A DNA stretch of 64,000 nucleotides from JAXLYX01 sp046351215. Lineage in GTDB: Bacteria > Myxococcota_A > Polyangia > Polyangiales > Houyiibacteriaceae. Positions 43,588 through 54,328 of the stretch are shown here, one piece after another. How positions within the stretch are numbered: position 1 is the first letter of the stretch; each line of letters starts with the position of its first letter. The stretch covers positions 1 to 64,000 of the forward strand of contig JAXLYX010000013.1 of NCBI GenBank assembly GCA_046351215.1. Direction: 5' to 3'. The translations under genes were made by a program, and so were the position numbers. The notes below the pieces were generated by a model that worked only from the letters and a program-made list of their open reading frames with translations, was not told the DNA's origin and did not search any database.

Positions 43588-44114
43588 TCGGGGCACGACG
43601 ACATCTCCACGACGGGGTTCGTCGCATCGACGACCTCGGCCCACCACACGGTCTGCGCGAGGTCCCCGTCCTCGACGGGCGTCCGGCGGCGGCCCTCGTT
43701 CTTGAACTGCCCCGAGACGAGGATCTCGATCTTGTGGCAGCCCGGCTGACTGAGGGCGGAGGGAGGGACGACGTAGACCACGTCGCGCGTCGCCGCGCCG
43801 GTCGGGGGCACGGTGAAGGCGCGCGTGTCGCCGAGCGTGTCGTTCTGCCGGTCGTAGTCGACGAAGAGCTGCCCCTCGAGGGATTGCGACACGTCCGGAT
43901 CCCGGACGGTGAAACGGAGGGTCACGCTCGGATTCGTCGGATCGTCGAGGTCGAGGCGGATGATGCGATCGATCGGCTCGCCCGGGAGCGCCGTGCTCTC
44001 GGGCACGTAGATCGACGGCGGGGTGTTCGCCGGGACCTGGAAATCGATCTTGTTGGTGACGACGCAGCCCATGAACGATGCGCAAGCGAGGGCGAGGAGG
44101 CCCTTCGTCGTCAT
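43584..44114 (-). CDS. Lipoprotein, 176 aa, coupled to the large lipoprotein
   Basis: The protein begins MTTKGLLALACASFMGC, a short signal with lipobox. The mature part is beta-rich, with PANTPPSIYVPESTALPGEP and a run of Asp/Asn residues, ending VVEMSSCPE. No family is recognised. An ATG at 44144 would add MTTRGTQIAS, which looks like a duplicated start region; the DNA repeats gtcatcgaagc at 44110 and 44140. It lies 108 nt downstream of the FHA-sigma-54 activator gene, separated by a hairpin. Confidence 0.65.
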   Translation of the reverse strand: MTTKGLLALACASFMGCVVTNKIDFQVPANTPPSIYVPESTALPGEPIDRIIRLDLDDPTNPSVTLRFTVRDPDVSQSLEGQLFVDYDRQNDTLGDTRAFTVPPTGAATRDVVYVVPPSALSQPGCHKIEILVSGQFKNEGRRRTPVEDGDLAQTVWWAEVVDATNPVVEMSSCPE

Positions 44115-44187
44115 CGAAGCAATCTGCGTGCCGCGGGTGGTCATCGAAGCCAAGTGCTCGGGATCGCACGAGAAAGCTTGGAACACC

Positions 44188-44211
44188 CGGATCGCCGCGG
44201 AAGGCGATCCG
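44188..44211 (-). terminator. Hairpin after the FHA-sigma-54 activator gene
   Basis: CGGATCGCC and GGCGATCCG form a perfect 9-bp stem with a 6-nt loop, 11 nt past the stop at 44223. The minus-strand sequence after it is only modestly T-rich. Confidence 0.55.
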
Positions 44212-44222
44212 CGACATCCGTG

Positions 44223-46037
<1,815 letters not shown>

Positions 46038-46046
46038 GGGGCCGGC

Positions 46047-46055
46047 ATCATACCA
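46047..46055 (-). promoter_or_regulatory. Candidate extended -10 box of activator gene
   Basis: TGG-TATGAT on the minus strand fits TGnTAnnnT and ends 9 nt before the ATG at 46037, so the leader would be nearly absent. No -35 is evident. Confidence 0.4.
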
Positions 46056-46097
46056 GACGGGAACGCCCCGGGGGCGGGGAACGGCGGGCCGTCCGCC

Positions 46098-47297
46098 TCA
46101 CGAACAGACGGGCGCGGCGCAGACGGGCGACGAGGGGTTCGTGAGCGCGTCGCAGAACCCCGACTCGCAGGAGCTCGAGAGCTCGGTCGGATCGCAGGCC
46201 TGGCCGTCCGGGAGCTTCGTCGTGCACTGGCCGAGGACGAGGCCCGTGGTGGGATCCGGGGCGGGGTGCGCGCAATAGAGCTCCGCATCGCAGTCGCCGC
46301 CGCGGCTCGGGCGGCACGACGACCCGAGGAGGCCCGTGCCGAGGCTCGCGCAATGTCCGGAGACGCAGTCGAGACGCTCGTACCAATTGCACCACTGGGT
46401 TCCGGAGCCGCCCTGGCAGGGGAGCCCGACCTGGCCCTGGACCGAGACGGAGAGGCAGTAGCTGCGCGAGACGCCCGCGGTCGAGGCGCAGATCGCTCCG
46501 TCCACGCAGGCGTCGAGCTTCGGATCGCAGGCGCTCGCGAGCGCGATCGGACGCGCGCAGACGCCGCTCGAGTCGGGATTCGCGGTCGCTCCGCGGCAGT
46601 AGAGCCCCGCGGAGCAGGTCGCCTCGGACCAGGTCTCCCCATCCTTCAGGAGACCGCATCGCCCGCCGGCTTCGACGTGCCGCACGTGCGTGACCTCGAT
46701 GCAGTGGAGCGAAGGGTCGGTCGTCGTCGCGGCGCAGCGTGCGTAGTCGCCCGAGCGGCTCGGCGCGCACATCGCGTCGTCGCCGTTGCACGGCTCGCCG
46801 ATCGCGACCTTCGCGGTGCAGACGCCACAGGCCGGGCTCTGGGGATCGCCGACGCGCGCGCCCGCGCAATAGGCGTCGCCAGCGCAGTCGTCGTCGAGCA
46901 GGCAGCTCTCGCCGAGCGCGACCTTCCCGACCCAGACCTGCTCACAGGCGGCGATCGGACCCGTGCCGCAGAACGAGCCGAGCGTGTCGACGCACTCCTT
47001 CGCCGCGCCCGCGTCGTACGCGACGCGACCCGCGGCGAGCGAGGCCTCGTGGGCCGCGACGTCGGAGGCGCCTTCGCCGAGCTCCACCTCGACGCAGGCC
47101 GCCATGCCGCCCTGCGTGATCATCGCCCGCTCGAGCGCGAGCGACGGCACGCGCGGGAGACAGCGGACGATGCGCTCGCACGAGGCCTCGGCGATCGCCT
47201 GCGCGTACGCATCCTCGGGAACGCTCCCCGAGGAGGAATCGCAGGCGGAGAGCGCGAGCACGGCGAACGTGGCGACGAGGAGAGGTCGGAGCTTCAT
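46098..47297 (-). CDS. Cys-rich Dickkopf-like lipoprotein
   Basis: The 399-aa protein begins MKLRPLLVATFAVLALSAC (lipobox LSAC). The mature part has about 30 Cys in repeated motifs such as GESCLLDDDCAGDAYC, GEPCNGDDAMCAPS and GSSCRPSRGGDCDAELYC, which recall Dickkopf/DKK-type cysteine-rich repeats abundant in myxobacterial lipoproteins. The function is unknown, likely surface or matrix. GGAGG lies 5 nt before the ATG. Confidence 0.75.
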   Translation of the reverse strand: MKLRPLLVATFAVLALSACDSSSGSVPEDAYAQAIAEASCERIVRCLPRVPSLALERAMITQGGMAACVEVELGEGASDVAAHEASLAAGRVAYDAGAAKECVDTLGSFCGTGPIAACEQVWVGKVALGESCLLDDDCAGDAYCAGARVGDPQSPACGVCTAKVAIGEPCNGDDAMCAPSRSGDYARCAATTTDPSLHCIEVTHVRHVEAGGRCGLLKDGETWSEATCSAGLYCRGATANPDSSGVCARPIALASACDPKLDACVDGAICASTAGVSRSYCLSVSVQGQVGLPCQGGSGTQWCNWYERLDCVSGHCASLGTGLLGSSCRPSRGGDCDAELYCAHPAPDPTTGLVLGQCTTKLPDGQACDPTELSSSCESGFCDALTNPSSPVCAAPVCS

Positions 47298-47433
47298 CGG
47301 ATCCTCCGATCGAGCCGCGCTCCGCGCAGGCGACCGCGCGCCCGGCCCGACCTTCGGCGACCGGTATGATGCGCGCGCCGGGTCATGGCAAGAGCCGCGG
47401 CTCGCGCGCGAGACCCCGCACGGGTCGCCGGCC

Positions 47434-49233
47434 CTACGCGAGCGTGCGGAAGCGGAGCATCATGTCGTGGTCTTCGTGATCGAAGATGTGGCAATGCCAG
47501 ACGTAGCCCTGGAGGGGCTCGCCCGTGCCCGCGTGGTGGACGGCCCCCGTCGGATGGAAGGGGGCGTCGGGATCGAAGCCGAGCTCTGCTTCCGTCGGGA
47601 AGCGGACGAGCACGCGCGTGATGCCGTGACCGTCGACGCGCACCGTGTCCTTCGGGCCGGCCTCCCACGCCGCGGGCAGGGCCATCGGCCCCTTCACGAA
47701 GGGCTCGGCGGAGGGGGTCCAGCGCGTGCCGATCGGAGGACGTGGGTTCGCGAGCACGTAGAGCGAGGGGACGAAGGCCTGCCGACCGAGCAGACGCATC
47801 TGCGCGAGGTGCACGTGCATCGGATGCGGATCGGGCGTCGTGTTGACGAAGTTCCACTGCTCGACGGTGCCCTGCCTCGGCATCTCGATGTCGTCGGTCG
47901 TGAACTCGAGGTTGTTCAGGGTCATGATCGCCGGCGGGAAGCGGAGCTCGGTGCGCTGGCTGAGCGTGAGGTTCCGGACCTTCACGGGCGCGGGCAGCGG
48001 CTCGAGGCGCGGCGGCTGACGAGGCCCGCCCCGCAGCGTGCTCGGCACGGCACCGCGGAAGCCGCGCGAGCTCGTCGCACGGAAGCGGCAGAAGAACGGC
48101 ATCGCGATCTGGCCGAGGATCGCGGCCTGACCGGGCGGCGTCTCGTCGTTGCAGAGCACGACCCCGTCCCCGGTCGAGAGCCCGGAGAAGTCGACGAGGA
48201 CGTCGGCCCGCTCGCCGGGCGAGAGCTTCAGCGACGTGGTCGCGACCGGTGCGTCGAGCAGGCCCGCGTCGTTGCCGATCACCCAGAACCGCATCCGGTT
48301 GTCGAAGTAGAGGTTCCAGACGCTGAACGAGCCGGCGTTGATCATCCGGAAGCGGTAGAGGCCGCGTGCGACGCGGAGCTCGGGCCAGCAGACGCCGTTC
48401 ACGACGCCCACGTCGGCGACTCCGCCGCCTTCCCAACTGCCCTGCGGCACGACGGGCGTCGTTCGCACCTGCAAGTATCCGTCGCGGTCGAAGCCCTTCT
48501 CCTGGAGCACGAGCGGGAGCTCGTAGTCCCCCGCGGGCAGGCCGAGCGGATTGTCGGTGCGTCCGGTGTCGAACGCGTCGCGCACGAGGTAGAGCGAGGC
48601 GAGGCCCGCGTAGGCGTTGAGCCGCGTGATGCCCATCGCGTGGTCGTGGTACCAGAGGCAGGCCGCCTCCTGCCCGTTCGGATAGCGATGCGTGAACGAC
48701 TCGCCGGGGAGCAGCGTCGCCTCGGGATGTCCGTCCGACGCCGGCGGGGTGACGCCGCCGTGCAGGTGGAGCACGGAGCGGGGCGTCGTCCGGTCGGCCT
48801 CGCTCGTGCCGTGGATCGTCGTGTCGATGTCGTCCGCGAACACGTGCGGTCCGAGCTGGTTGTGGAACGCGAGCAGGGTCGGCACGTCGCGCTGGGCCTC
48901 GAGCACGGGCCCGAGGTACGTCGCGCTCCCGTACGCGAAGGTCTTCGACTTCGGCAGGTCACGGTGGAAGCGATGCGATGCGTTGCGAGCCGTCACCTCG
49001 AAGCTCGTCCCACGCGCGATCGCGAGCCGCGGCATCGCGTCGACGAAGGCCGGGATCCGCGGCGAGTGGAAGGTGAGCGGCGAGCCCGAGCTGACGGAGG
49101 CGTCGTAGCCCGGCACGGAGACCGAGGCGCTCGTTCCGGCGCTCTCCGGATCGCAGCCGCTCGCCCAGGCCCCGGTCACCGCCGCACCGGCGAGGTAGCG
49201 CAGCATCGTGCGCCGATCGATCGTTCGCTTCAC
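47434..49233 (-). CDS. Multicopper oxidase, Tat-exported lipoprotein
   Basis: The 599-aa protein has a twin-arginine signal (IDRRTMLRYLAGAAVTG) ending in a lipobox-like ASGC. Copper-binding motifs are HLHGG, WYHDHAMG, HPMHVHL and the type-1/T2/T3 motif WHCHIFDHEDHDMM, with an axial Met. The arrangement matches CotA/bilirubin-oxidase-like laccases, which oxidise phenolics, metals or pigments with O2. The start is GTG with GGAGGGG upstream. A candidate -10 (TAGCCT, 49279-49284) lies 45 nt before it. It is a monocistronic gene. Confidence 0.9.
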   Translation of the reverse strand: MKRTIDRRTMLRYLAGAAVTGAWASGCDPESAGTSASVSVPGYDASVSSGSPLTFHSPRIPAFVDAMPRLAIARGTSFEVTARNASHRFHRDLPKSKTFAYGSATYLGPVLEAQRDVPTLLAFHNQLGPHVFADDIDTTIHGTSEADRTTPRSVLHLHGGVTPPASDGHPEATLLPGESFTHRYPNGQEAACLWYHDHAMGITRLNAYAGLASLYLVRDAFDTGRTDNPLGLPAGDYELPLVLQEKGFDRDGYLQVRTTPVVPQGSWEGGGVADVGVVNGVCWPELRVARGLYRFRMINAGSFSVWNLYFDNRMRFWVIGNDAGLLDAPVATTSLKLSPGERADVLVDFSGLSTGDGVVLCNDETPPGQAAILGQIAMPFFCRFRATSSRGFRGAVPSTLRGGPRQPPRLEPLPAPVKVRNLTLSQRTELRFPPAIMTLNNLEFTTDDIEMPRQGTVEQWNFVNTTPDPHPMHVHLAQMRLLGRQAFVPSLYVLANPRPPIGTRWTPSAEPFVKGPMALPAAWEAGPKDTVRVDGHGITRVLVRFPTEAELGFDPDAPFHPTGAVHHAGTGEPLQGYVWHCHIFDHEDHDMMLRFRTLA

Positions 49234-49385
49234 GCGTCCCCTCCGCGAGCTCGCGCCGTCCGAGGGGACGGCGACTGCAGGCTAGGGAGCGGAGCGGACG
49301 AATTCCACGACGGATGCGAGGGATCGCGAAGCGCTCGCCCGGAAGGGTGGAAGCCCTGGAATTCGAGCCAATTCCTTGGCCTCTT

Positions 49386-49409
49386 CGGCCAGCGCGATCA
49401 CGCTGGCCG
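49386..49409 (-). terminator. Hairpin after beta-helix lipoprotein gene
   Basis: CGGCCAGCG and CGCTGGCCG form a perfect 9-bp stem with loop CGATCA, 6 nt past the stop at 49415. A second repeat, GGAATT-CGAGCC-AATTCC (49358-49375), follows and might be an operator for the multicopper oxidase gene. Confidence 0.55.
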
Positions 49410-49414
49410 AGCGC

Positions 49415-50920
49415 TCACGGCACCTCGACGGCGCCCGCCGTGCACGGCTCGCCGCGCGGCATCCCACGCTGATCCGTCGCCGGGCAGCTCGTACCGAGCC
49501 CGCGCGCCGGGCTCGTCGCGTCGGGCACGAGGGTCTCGGTGTCGCCGCCGTGATCGCCGAGCGCGCCGAGCAGCGGATCGGCGACGAGGGGGCTCGTGGT
49601 GCAGAGGGCCCCGCTCGGCCATTGGAGGTTCGTCGTACCGGCGCCGTGGGTCTTGTCGCAGCCTGGCGTCCACTGCGCCGTGTTGCCCGAGACGATCGTG
49701 TTCACGAGCACGAGGCCGCCGCCGAAGATCGCGCCGGCCACCTGATCGGCGGCGGTCGAGTGGTTGTTCGCGATCGTGCAGTTCCTCACCGTGCCCGTCG
49801 GCGAGTACGAGAGCCACATCCCGCCGCCGTTGCTGCCGAACGCGACGTTCTCCGCGATGGTCACGTTGGTCAGATCCGCCGTGCGTTCGCTGATCCAGAT
49901 CCCGCCGTTGTAGAACGCCTCGTTCCTCGAGATCGTGCTGTTCGTGATCGCGAGGGCGAGCCCCTGGAGGTAGAGGCCGCCGGCGTTGCCCGACGACGTG
50001 GGCGTGACCCGATTCGAGTCGACGGTCGTGCGGTCCATCGTGAACGTCCCGTCGTCCGTGTTCGACACCCGGAAGACGCCGCCTCCGATCGCGCCGGCCT
50101 GGTTGTTCCGGATCGTCACGCCGCAGAGGCTCGTCCTCTCCTTCGAGCCGTCCATGTAGAGCGCGCCTCCGCAGCCGCCGTTCCCGGGATTGCCCCCGGA
50201 GCCCGTCGCGGAATTCGCGGTGAACGTGCTGTTGATCACGGTGAGGTCGCCGTTCAGGCTGCCGACCGCCCCGCCGTTGCTCGAGGCGTTGCCCGCGAAG
50301 GTGCAGCCGGCGATGACGGTCTCCCCTCCGCCGAAGCCGTAGATGGCGCCGCCCGCGATGTCCTGCCCGGGCGAGGGCGCGCGGTTGTCGAGGAAGACGC
50401 TGTCGAGGACGGTGAGGCTGCCGCCGTCGCGGTAGATCGCCGCGCCACCGGCGGCCGTGTCGTCCACGCCCGTGACGCCCCGTCCGTCGCGGAACGTCAG
50501 TCGTTGCACCACCAAGCGTGGCCCCGTCTGATCGTAGGCCGAGTCGAGCAGGAGGATCCGCGAGCTCCCGCCTCCGCTCAGCGTCACGAGGCCGCCTCCG
50601 TCGATCACGCTCTCCTTCGTGAAGACGATCGGCGTGGAGACCGTGATCGTGATCGGCGACGCGCCGCACGCGAAGACGATCGTCCCGCCCGTCGTCGCCG
50701 CCGCCTGCAGCGCGGCCGGCGTGCAGCTCCCCGGCGTCCCGTTCCCCACCACCGTCGTCGGCGACGAGACGTCGGCGAGGGCGGGGGCGGTGCAGACGGC
50801 CGGTGGTGCGCCCCCGTCGAAGGTCGTGTGGGTCCCGTGCCCCGTGTCCGAGCACGAGCAGCCGACCAGCGAGGAGATGCCGAGGACGAGGAGGTAACGC
50901 ATCCGGGTAGGAAGCACCAT
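49415..50920 (-). CDS. Right-handed beta-helix lipoprotein
   Basis: The 501-aa protein has a signal with lipobox SLVGC, then a parallel beta-helix built of repeated turns such as GGAIYGFGGGETVIAGCTFAG, LTVINSTFTANSA and VRNCTIANNHS. This right-handed fold is typical of polysaccharide-binding or -cleaving surface proteins, but no catalytic residues are assignable. An internal ATG at 50902 (MRYLLVLG) is a possible start. It ends near GMPRGEPCTAGAVEVP, a sequence common at the end of this family. Confidence 0.75.
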   Translation of the reverse strand: MVLPTRMRYLLVLGISSLVGCSCSDTGHGTHTTFDGGAPPAVCTAPALADVSSPTTVVGNGTPGSCTPAALQAAATTGGTIVFACGASPITITVSTPIVFTKESVIDGGGLVTLSGGGSSRILLLDSAYDQTGPRLVVQRLTFRDGRGVTGVDDTAAGGAAIYRDGGSLTVLDSVFLDNRAPSPGQDIAGGAIYGFGGGETVIAGCTFAGNASSNGGAVGSLNGDLTVINSTFTANSATGSGGNPGNGGCGGALYMDGSKERTSLCGVTIRNNQAGAIGGGVFRVSNTDDGTFTMDRTTVDSNRVTPTSSGNAGGLYLQGLALAITNSTISRNEAFYNGGIWISERTADLTNVTIAENVAFGSNGGGMWLSYSPTGTVRNCTIANNHSTAADQVAGAIFGGGLVLVNTIVSGNTAQWTPGCDKTHGAGTTNLQWPSGALCTTSPLVADPLLGALGDHGGDTETLVPDATSPARGLGTSCPATDQRGMPRGEPCTAGAVEVP

Positions 50921-51006
50921 GGGCCCCTGCGCGTAAAGAGAGAAGGGAGCGGACCGTCTCGACGATTCGGGGATGGTTTCGTGCCCTCCGCCACGACTCG
51001 ACGAAC

Positions 51007-51630
51007 ATGACGACCGACATCGACGCCGCCGAGCTCCACCGGCGCCTCTCCGTCCTCGACACGCACCTCGCCGGGTCGGCGGGTCTCTTCGATCGCTACC
51101 TTCCCCTCGAGCTGGGCCCGCCCGCGGAGTCCGCGGCGCTCGAATCGACCGAGCGGGCGCTCGGGGTCGAGCTCCCCGCTCCGCTGCGGGGCTTCCTGCT
51201 CGAGCACGCGGGCTCCGGCCGGTTCGGCTATCTCCTCCGCAGCGAGCACGAGGCCGACTGGGACGCGGACTACGGGGGCGCGGACGGAGGCTTCGAGCTC
51301 CTCGATCCGGAGCGGATGCGTCGGGACCACGCGCGCATCCGTCGCACCACGCTCGGACCCGGGGAGTCCTGGCCCTTCGTTCCCTTCGTGAAGGATCCGA
51401 ACGAGGCCACCTGGCTCTGCGTCGTCCGGACGCCCGAAGGGGATCGCATCGCCCACGTCTTCCACGACGAGGCCGTCGAGGAGGCCGAGCGCTGGTCGCT
51501 CGACGGATTCTTCGATGCGTGGTCCGCCGCCGGCTTCCGGACGGGACCCCGGTGGGAAGACCAGCCGGACGCGATCGTCGAGCGCTTCCGCGAGGCGCTC
51601 GGGATCGTGGAGCCCGTAGACCCGGAGTGA
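51007..51630 (+). CDS. SMI1/KNR4 family protein (second copy)
   Basis: The 207-aa protein shows the SUKH pattern near residues 40-65 (ALESTERALGVELPAPLRGFL) and an acidic C-terminal half. It is not closely similar to the first SMI1 protein at 280. As there, no toxin is next to it, so an immunity role is unproven. It is divergent from the beta-helix gene. Confidence 0.75.
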   Translation: MTTDIDAAELHRRLSVLDTHLAGSAGLFDRYLPLELGPPAESAALESTERALGVELPAPLRGFLLEHAGSGRFGYLLRSEHEADWDADYGGADGGFELLDPERMRRDHARIRRTTLGPGESWPFVPFVKDPNEATWLCVVRTPEGDRIAHVFHDEAVEEAERWSLDGFFDAWSAAGFRTGPRWEDQPDAIVERFREALGIVEPVDPE

Positions 51631-51718
51631 TCGAGGCGCGAACGGCGCGATCCCTCGGCCCCGTTGCCGCCCCACGCCACGTGCGTAGGCAATCGATGGG
51701 TTTGCGTGGGGGTGTTCG

Positions 51719-52471
51719 ATGTCGCGCGTTTCGTATTCTTCCGCACTCGTCCTGATCGGACTCGTGATGTCGTCGCCGCGTCCCGCCGCGGCCGAAGCCG
51801 GATGCTTCCCGCCCTGCCGCGAGGGATACCTCTGCCAGCCCAGCACCGGCGAATGCGTATCCGCCTGCAATCCGCCGTGCGCGATCGGCGAGACGTGCAC
51901 GCCCGACGCCCGATGCGTCGCCTCGGCGCCCACCTCCGCGGCCCCCGCGATCGTGGTCGTGACGCCGGTCGTCGCGATGCCCGAGCCGACGACGCTCGCG
52001 CATCCGAGCGTCGCCTTCCTGCTGCGCGCGGGCCCGACGTTCGGCTGGCTCCAGGGCGGTAGCCTCTCGATGGGCGCGGCCATCCGCCTCGCCGATTCGT
52101 ACCTGCTCGATCTCGAGCTCGGCGGCGCGGGCGGCGTCGGCGGCGGCTCGACCTACGCGCGCGGCACGGGCGAGGCGAGCCTCCGCTATTCCGCGCCCCG
52201 ACGCATCACGTTCATGGGCAGGGTCGGCTTCGGTGCCGGCTTCATGGCCGAGTACGAAACGCACTCGGGCGACGGCTACGACTACTCGTACCGGCTCCTC
52301 TACGCACGCCTCGCCGCGGGCATCCTGGCAAAGCACTACGGCCGCCGCGCCGTCGGTCTCGAGGCCTCCTTCGCGCTCGGGAGCGCGGCCCAGACGTCGA
52401 ACTACGTCGACACGACGGACTACGGCGGCTTCTACGGCGAGCTCGCGCTGAACGGCGTCTTCACGTTCTGA
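51719..52471 (+). CDS. Exported Cys-rich, beta-barrel-like outer-membrane protein
   Basis: The 250-aa protein has a signal peptide ending PRPAAAEA, an EGF-like Cys segment (CFPPCREGYLCQPSTGEC, then CNPPCAIGETC) and a C-terminal half of alternating strands (SVAFLLRAGPTFGWL, YSYRLLYARLAAGILA) ending in a terminal Phe (GVFTF), as in BAM-assembled barrels. It probably sits in the outer membrane. The converging GT1 gene starts its 3' end 17 nt away. Confidence 0.65.
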   Translation: MSRVSYSSALVLIGLVMSSPRPAAAEAGCFPPCREGYLCQPSTGECVSACNPPCAIGETCTPDARCVASAPTSAAPAIVVVTPVVAMPEPTTLAHPSVAFLLRAGPTFGWLQGGSLSMGAAIRLADSYLLDLELGGAGGVGGGSTYARGTGEASLRYSAPRRITFMGRVGFGAGFMAEYETHSGDGYDYSYRLLYARLAAGILAKHYGRRAVGLEASFALGSAAQTSNYVDTTDYGGFYGELALNGVFTF

Positions 52472-52487
52472 GGCGCGGAGCCGCGGC

Positions 52488-53762
52488 TCATCGCCCCCTC
52501 CGGACCTCCTCGATCCACCCCACGGCACGCGACACGCCTTCCTCCTCGGCCATCGCACGACCGATCGCGCGCGCTCGTTCGAAGGCGCGCGGATCGGCGA
52601 GCAGGGCCCGGATCGCCTTCGCGAGCTTCGCGGCCGTGAGCGATCGGCGGGGCACGGGAGCCTTCGCGATGCCGAGCGAACGGAGGCGCTCCGCCCAGAA
52701 GAATTGATCGCCGAGGAAGGGGACGATCACGCTCGGCTTCCCCGCGAGGCAGGCGGTGTGGGTGGTTCCCGCGCCTCCGTGGTGCACGAACGCGGAGCAA
52801 TGCGGCAGCACGAGCGCGTGCGGGGCGCGCCCGAGGCGGAAGACGTTCGGCGGGGTCTCGACGTCGGGCAGGAGCTCCCACGGCGCCTGCACGAGCGCGC
52901 GGCAGCCCGCGAGCGAGGCCGCCTCGACGAGCACGCGGACGCAATGCTTCGTGTCGTCGTTCGGGATCGCGAGCATGCTGCCGAAGCCCATGAGGAGCGG
53001 CGGCTCCCCCGCGTCGAGGAACGCGCGGAGCTCGCTCGGCAGGGCCCAGCCCTGCGCGTCGGCCGGGATCTCGAAGAAGCCCGGCACCCGCTGGAAGTCG
53101 TCCCAATCGTCCGGGCGCGGGACGAGCGTCGGCGACACGCAGGTCAGCGTCATCGCCGCCGGATTCGGGCGCGGGAACATCGTCGTCTCGAGGGGCACGC
53201 CGGCACGCGCGCGCGAGGCGTTCACGCGCGGGAGGAAGAACGAGCCGCCGACCTTCGAGGCCACCCACCACGTGAGGCGATTGAGCCGGCCGAGGTCGGG
53301 TGCGCCCATCGGCGGAAGCGCGCGCGTCGGCCAGACGGGGACGGGCTGGAGCGCGACGATCGGGATGCGATGCGCGAGCGCGAGCGAGGCGGCGGGATGA
53401 TGGAGCAGGTGCACGAGCGCGACGTCGCAGCCGGGGAGCGTCGAGGCCGCGTCCTCCCACATCGCGTCGACCGCGGGATCGAGGAGATGGGCGAGCACCG
53501 TCTCGATCTGCTTCATCGGATGGCCCTTGCCCGCGAGCGCCTCGTCCGATTCGTCGCCCTCCGCCCGGGCGCGTGCGATCGCGTCGACCGCGACGGCGCG
53601 CGCCTCGAGACCGAGCGAGCTCGCGAGCGGGCCGTAGTCGCGACCGTCCACGGCGACGTAGCCGAGGGCGACCTCGTGGCCCGCGCGCTCGAGACCGAGC
53701 GCGAGCGCGAGGAAGGGGCGGATGTCCCCTTCGCTGCCCCAGGTGTAGATCCCGACCTTCAT
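52488..53762 (-). CDS. GT1 glycosyltransferase (sterol glucosyltransferase-like)
   Basis: The 424-aa protein is a GT-B fold family-1 transferase. The N-terminal MKVGIYTWGSEGDIRPFLALALGL is the acceptor-side glycine loop of UGT/sterol-glucosyltransferase enzymes. The C-terminal donor loop is HHGGAGTTHTACLAGKPSVI and PFLGDQFFWAERL. It transfers a sugar, often glucose, to a lipid, sterol or macrolide. A candidate -10 (TGG-TATCCT) lies 24 nt before the ATG. It converges with the 51719 gene. Confidence 0.85.
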   Translation of the reverse strand: MKVGIYTWGSEGDIRPFLALALGLERAGHEVALGYVAVDGRDYGPLASSLGLEARAVAVDAIARARAEGDESDEALAGKGHPMKQIETVLAHLLDPAVDAMWEDAASTLPGCDVALVHLLHHPAASLALAHRIPIVALQPVPVWPTRALPPMGAPDLGRLNRLTWWVASKVGGSFFLPRVNASRARAGVPLETTMFPRPNPAAMTLTCVSPTLVPRPDDWDDFQRVPGFFEIPADAQGWALPSELRAFLDAGEPPLLMGFGSMLAIPNDDTKHCVRVLVEAASLAGCRALVQAPWELLPDVETPPNVFRLGRAPHALVLPHCSAFVHHGGAGTTHTACLAGKPSVIVPFLGDQFFWAERLRSLGIAKAPVPRRSLTAAKLAKAIRALLADPRAFERARAIGRAMAEEEGVSRAVGWIEEVRRGR

Positions 53763-53786
53763 CGACGAGCCCGCCGCTCGTCCCTC

Positions 53787-53795
53787 AGGATACCA
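53787..53795 (-). promoter_or_regulatory. Candidate extended -10 box of GT1 gene
   Basis: TGG-TATCCT on the minus strand, 24 nt before the ATG at 53762, fits the TGnTAnnnT pattern. Confidence 0.35.
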
Positions 53796-53857
53796 GGAAG
53801 ATCGAGACCCCCTCGTCGCCTCGTTGCGGGCCCTTCGCGCAGGCAGTAAGCCCCCGC

Positions 53858-54304
53858 ATGTCCAGCGATACGCCCGTCGCACCCGCGTCCGATTCGTCGT
53901 CCCTCGCGCTCCAGATCCCGCTGCTCGTCCGCTGCGGCTACCGCCTCGAGGAGCACGTCGAGGGTCGTGCCAAGGGCGCGCTCCTCGTGACGCCCGAGCT
54001 CGCGGGCCCCACGGGACATCTCAACGGCACGGAGCTCTACGGCCTGCTCGATTGCACGGCCTGGTTCTCGGTCTCGAAGGCGCTCGCGCCGAACGAGGCG
54101 GCCGTCACCCACGACGCGCATTTCTCGATGCTCGGCGTCGCGAAGGTCGGCTCCCAGGTCTCGATCGTCGCCGAGCTCGTGAAGCGCGGCCGCACGACGG
54201 CCTTCGTCCGGGTCACGGCGGAGGCGGACGGGAAGCCCTTCGCCCTCGCGACGATCACGAAGAGCATCATTCCGTTCGACGTCCGCATGCGTCACGCGGG
54301 CTGA
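53858..54304 (+). CDS. Hotdog-fold DUF4442/PaaI-like thioesterase
   Basis: The 148-aa protein has the hotdog organisation: a long central helix about 55-75 (GHLNGTELYGLLDCTAWFSVSKAL) packed by strands (VTHDAHFSMLGVAKVGSQVSIVAELVKRG). It probably hydrolyses an acyl-CoA. An Asn in the central helix (HLNG) and an Asp in the HDA segment may be the active residues. It is divergent from the GT1 gene and converges with the STAS-like gene. Confidence 0.75.
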   Translation: MSSDTPVAPASDSSSLALQIPLLVRCGYRLEEHVEGRAKGALLVTPELAGPTGHLNGTELYGLLDCTAWFSVSKALAPNEAAVTHDAHFSMLGVAKVGSQVSIVAELVKRGRTTAFVRVTAEADGKPFALATITKSIIPFDVRMRHAG

Positions 54305-54328
54305 GCGTCCACTCGCGCCGCGGCCCCG

